Below are positions 62,936 to 64,000 of a DNA stretch of 64,000 nt, in pieces. The position numbers and the translations under genes are program-made. The notes under the pieces were generated by a model. It searched no databases, was not told the origin of the DNA, and saw only the letters and a program-made list of their open reading frames with translations. The DNA lies in the NCBI GenBank assembly GCA_964394145.1, contig CAYMVL010000033.1, positions 165,875 to 229,874 on the forward strand, written 5' to 3'. Positions within the stretch are counted from its first letter, which is position 1. Each line of letters starts with the position of its first letter. The DNA is from JAFGBN01 sp964394145. GTDB taxonomy: Bacteria > Chloroflexota > Dehalococcoidia > GIF9 > AB-539-J10.

Positions 62936-64000
62936 ATGCTAGAAAGACGACAGGTATACCTAGACAACGCAGCAGCTACGCGCCTGGACGAACGTGTCCT
63001 GGAGGCAATGATACCGTGCTTCTTCGATAAGTACGCTGTGGCTACCTCGGAGTTTGCCTATTCTCAGGGTATAGAAGCACGGGAGATCCTGGATGATGCC
63101 CGAGAAGCCCTGGCTATAGCACTGGGTGCAGCTTCGGAGGAGTTTATTTTCACCTCAGGAAGCACCGAGTCGTCAAACATTGCCCTCAAGGGAGTAGCAC
63201 TTGCTCTGGGTGATAAGAAGGGGAAACACATAATCGTATCCAAAATTGAGGATTTCCCTGTGCTCAATAGTGCCCGCGCCCTTGAGAAACAGGGTTTCAA
63301 AGTGACCTATCTAGATGTAGACGGCGATGGCTTTATCAACTCTGATAAGCTTAGCGATTACATAACCAGCGAGACTATTCTGGTCTCCATCCAGCATGCC
63401 AACCAGGAGATTGGCACCATTCAGGATATTGGAAACGTGGGGCGCATATGCCACGAGAAGGGGGTGTTATTTCACACTGACGCCACCCATACCTTTCCCC
63501 GCATTCCCCTTGATGTCGGGAAGATACCTGTGGACCTAATCACGGTGTCTGCCCATACTATTCATGGGCCCAAGGGCGTAGGCGGGCTTTACGTCCGTAA
63601 GGGAACAAGGCTAGCGAAGTGGGTAGACGGCGGATTTCAGGAGTTCGACCTCCGTGCAGGGCTGGAAAACATACCCGGTGCCGTAGGATTTGCTAAAGCG
63701 GTAGAACTGGTTACTACGGAAGAGACCAAACAGCTACAGGCAATGCGCGACCATGTTATCGATTGTACTCTTGCCAAGATACCTGATACTGTCCTCAACG
63801 GTGATCGCCATAAGAGGCTACCCCAGAACGCCAATATCAGTTTTCACTTCGTTGAGGGCGAGTCCATCACCCTACACCTTGATATGCACGGCTTTGCTGT
63901 TAGCACCGGCTCTGCCTGTTTCAGTCGCTCTCTGGAGGGTAGTCATGTTATCTTTGGTATAGGCGGCGACCACGAAAGGGCCCACGGCTCAATACGTTTT
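62936..64000 (+). CDS. Cysteine-desulfurase-like protein with PLP lysine replaced (partial at window end)
   Basis: 355 codons present of a NifS/IscS-type class V aminotransferase; the end is outside. Start after AAAGGAGCG. Kept: YLDNAAATR at the start, FTSGSTESSNIAL near residue 71, QHANQEIGTIQDI near 153, DATHTFPRIPLDV near 181, and the substrate Cys in STGSACFSRSLEG near 323. Changed: the PLP-binding Lys (S-x-H-K) is Thr, reading VSAHTIHGPKGVGG near 202, and the His that stacks on PLP (I-E-H) is Asp in KIEDFPVL near 103. So PLP chemistry is unlikely. Archaeoglobus IscS also lacks this Lys. Probably a scaffold or sulfur relay with TusA and DsrE2 upstream. Confidence 0.85.
   Translation, partial: MLERRQVYLDNAAATRLDERVLEAMIPCFFDKYAVATSEFAYSQGIEAREILDDAREALAIALGAASEEFIFTSGSTESSNIALKGVALALGDKKGKHIIVSKIEDFPVLNSARALEKQGFKVTYLDVDGDGFINSDKLSDYITSETILVSIQHANQEIGTIQDIGNVGRICHEKGVLFHTDATHTFPRIPLDVGKIPVDLITVSAHTIHGPKGVGGLYVRKGTRLAKWVDGGFQEFDLRAGLENIPGAVGFAKAVELVTTEETKQLQAMRDHVIDCTLAKIPDTVLNGDRHKRLPQNANISFHFVEGESITLHLDMHGFAVSTGSACFSRSLEGSHVIFGIGGDHERAHGSIRF

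Noticed and set aside
1..64000. CRISPR arrays, rRNA, tRNA, prophage or toxin-antitoxin pairs
   Set aside because: Looked for; no regularly spaced short repeats, RNA gene signatures, or phage structural genes were seen.

Overview
The window reads as a stretch of chromosome from an anaerobic bacterium, most plausibly Chloroflexota of the Dehalococcoidia type. The pointers are a K+-dependent membrane pyrophosphatase, 2-oxoacid:ferredoxin oxidoreductase beside metF, superoxide reductase instead of superoxide dismutase, a meso-diaminopimelate dehydrogenase, a tubulin-family GTPase that is not obviously FtsZ, and many universal-stress, ferritin-fold and MBL proteins. The taxonomic call is inference; no rRNA or tRNA gene is visible and base composition looks near 48% GC throughout.

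Layout. 1-3 kb: 3' part missing of hppA (minus strand), then a dead IS481-type element with recognisable terminal repeats. 3-17.5 kb: housekeeping genes, mostly plus strand: two tandem, complementarily degenerate folD genes, a ClpP-like protease, ligA, pth, a TSUP permease, eno, two MBL hydrolases, gap, mtnA (minus), a CoA-disulfide-reductase-type flavoprotein and a GYD protein. 17.7-24 kb: a divergent Mre11/Rad50-like pair, the NAD(P)H-hydrate repair enzyme and a zinc alcohol dehydrogenase. 24-29.4 kb: a transposase remnant followed by a possible cytoskeletal locus: tubulin-like GTPase, a short coiled-coil protein, a 526-residue protein built from exact 25-residue repeats, and a membrane-anchored RmuC-like protein. 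29.4-32.5 kb: nadK, GNAT, NUDIX, ddh. 33-36 kb: a two-subunit molybdopterin enzyme of the pyrogallol transhydroxylase type. 36.5-40.2 kb: a divergent sensor kinase/response regulator pair. 40-64 kb: a stress, iron and sulfur region with ferritin-fold proteins, Rieske protein, DJ-1/PfpI protein, thiol-peroxidase-like protein, two UspA proteins, superoxide reductase, korAB-metF, Lon-like protease, disulfide reductase, persulfide-dioxygenase-like MBL-rhodanese, SDR, DUF488, lipoproteins, hemerythrin, and tusA-dsrE2-cysteine-desulfurase-like genes.

The most striking result is a 67-bp promoter element found six times between 40.2 and 62.2 kb. Each copy has three direct-repeat half-sites at fixed spacing (offsets 0, 11 and 34 bp) and a -10 hexamer exactly 13 bp after the last half-site, and each lies upstream of a stress or sulfur gene in the right orientation. 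This defines a local regulon; the half-site geometry resembles binding sites of OmpR/PhoB-type regulators, and such a regulator is encoded at 39.5 kb. Other notable points are the folD pair (one copy lacks the cyclohydrolase lysine, the other lacks the NADP motif), a cysteine-desulfurase-like protein with the PLP lysine replaced by threonine, the 25-residue repeat protein, and several genes whose promoters imply leaderless or near-leaderless mRNAs.
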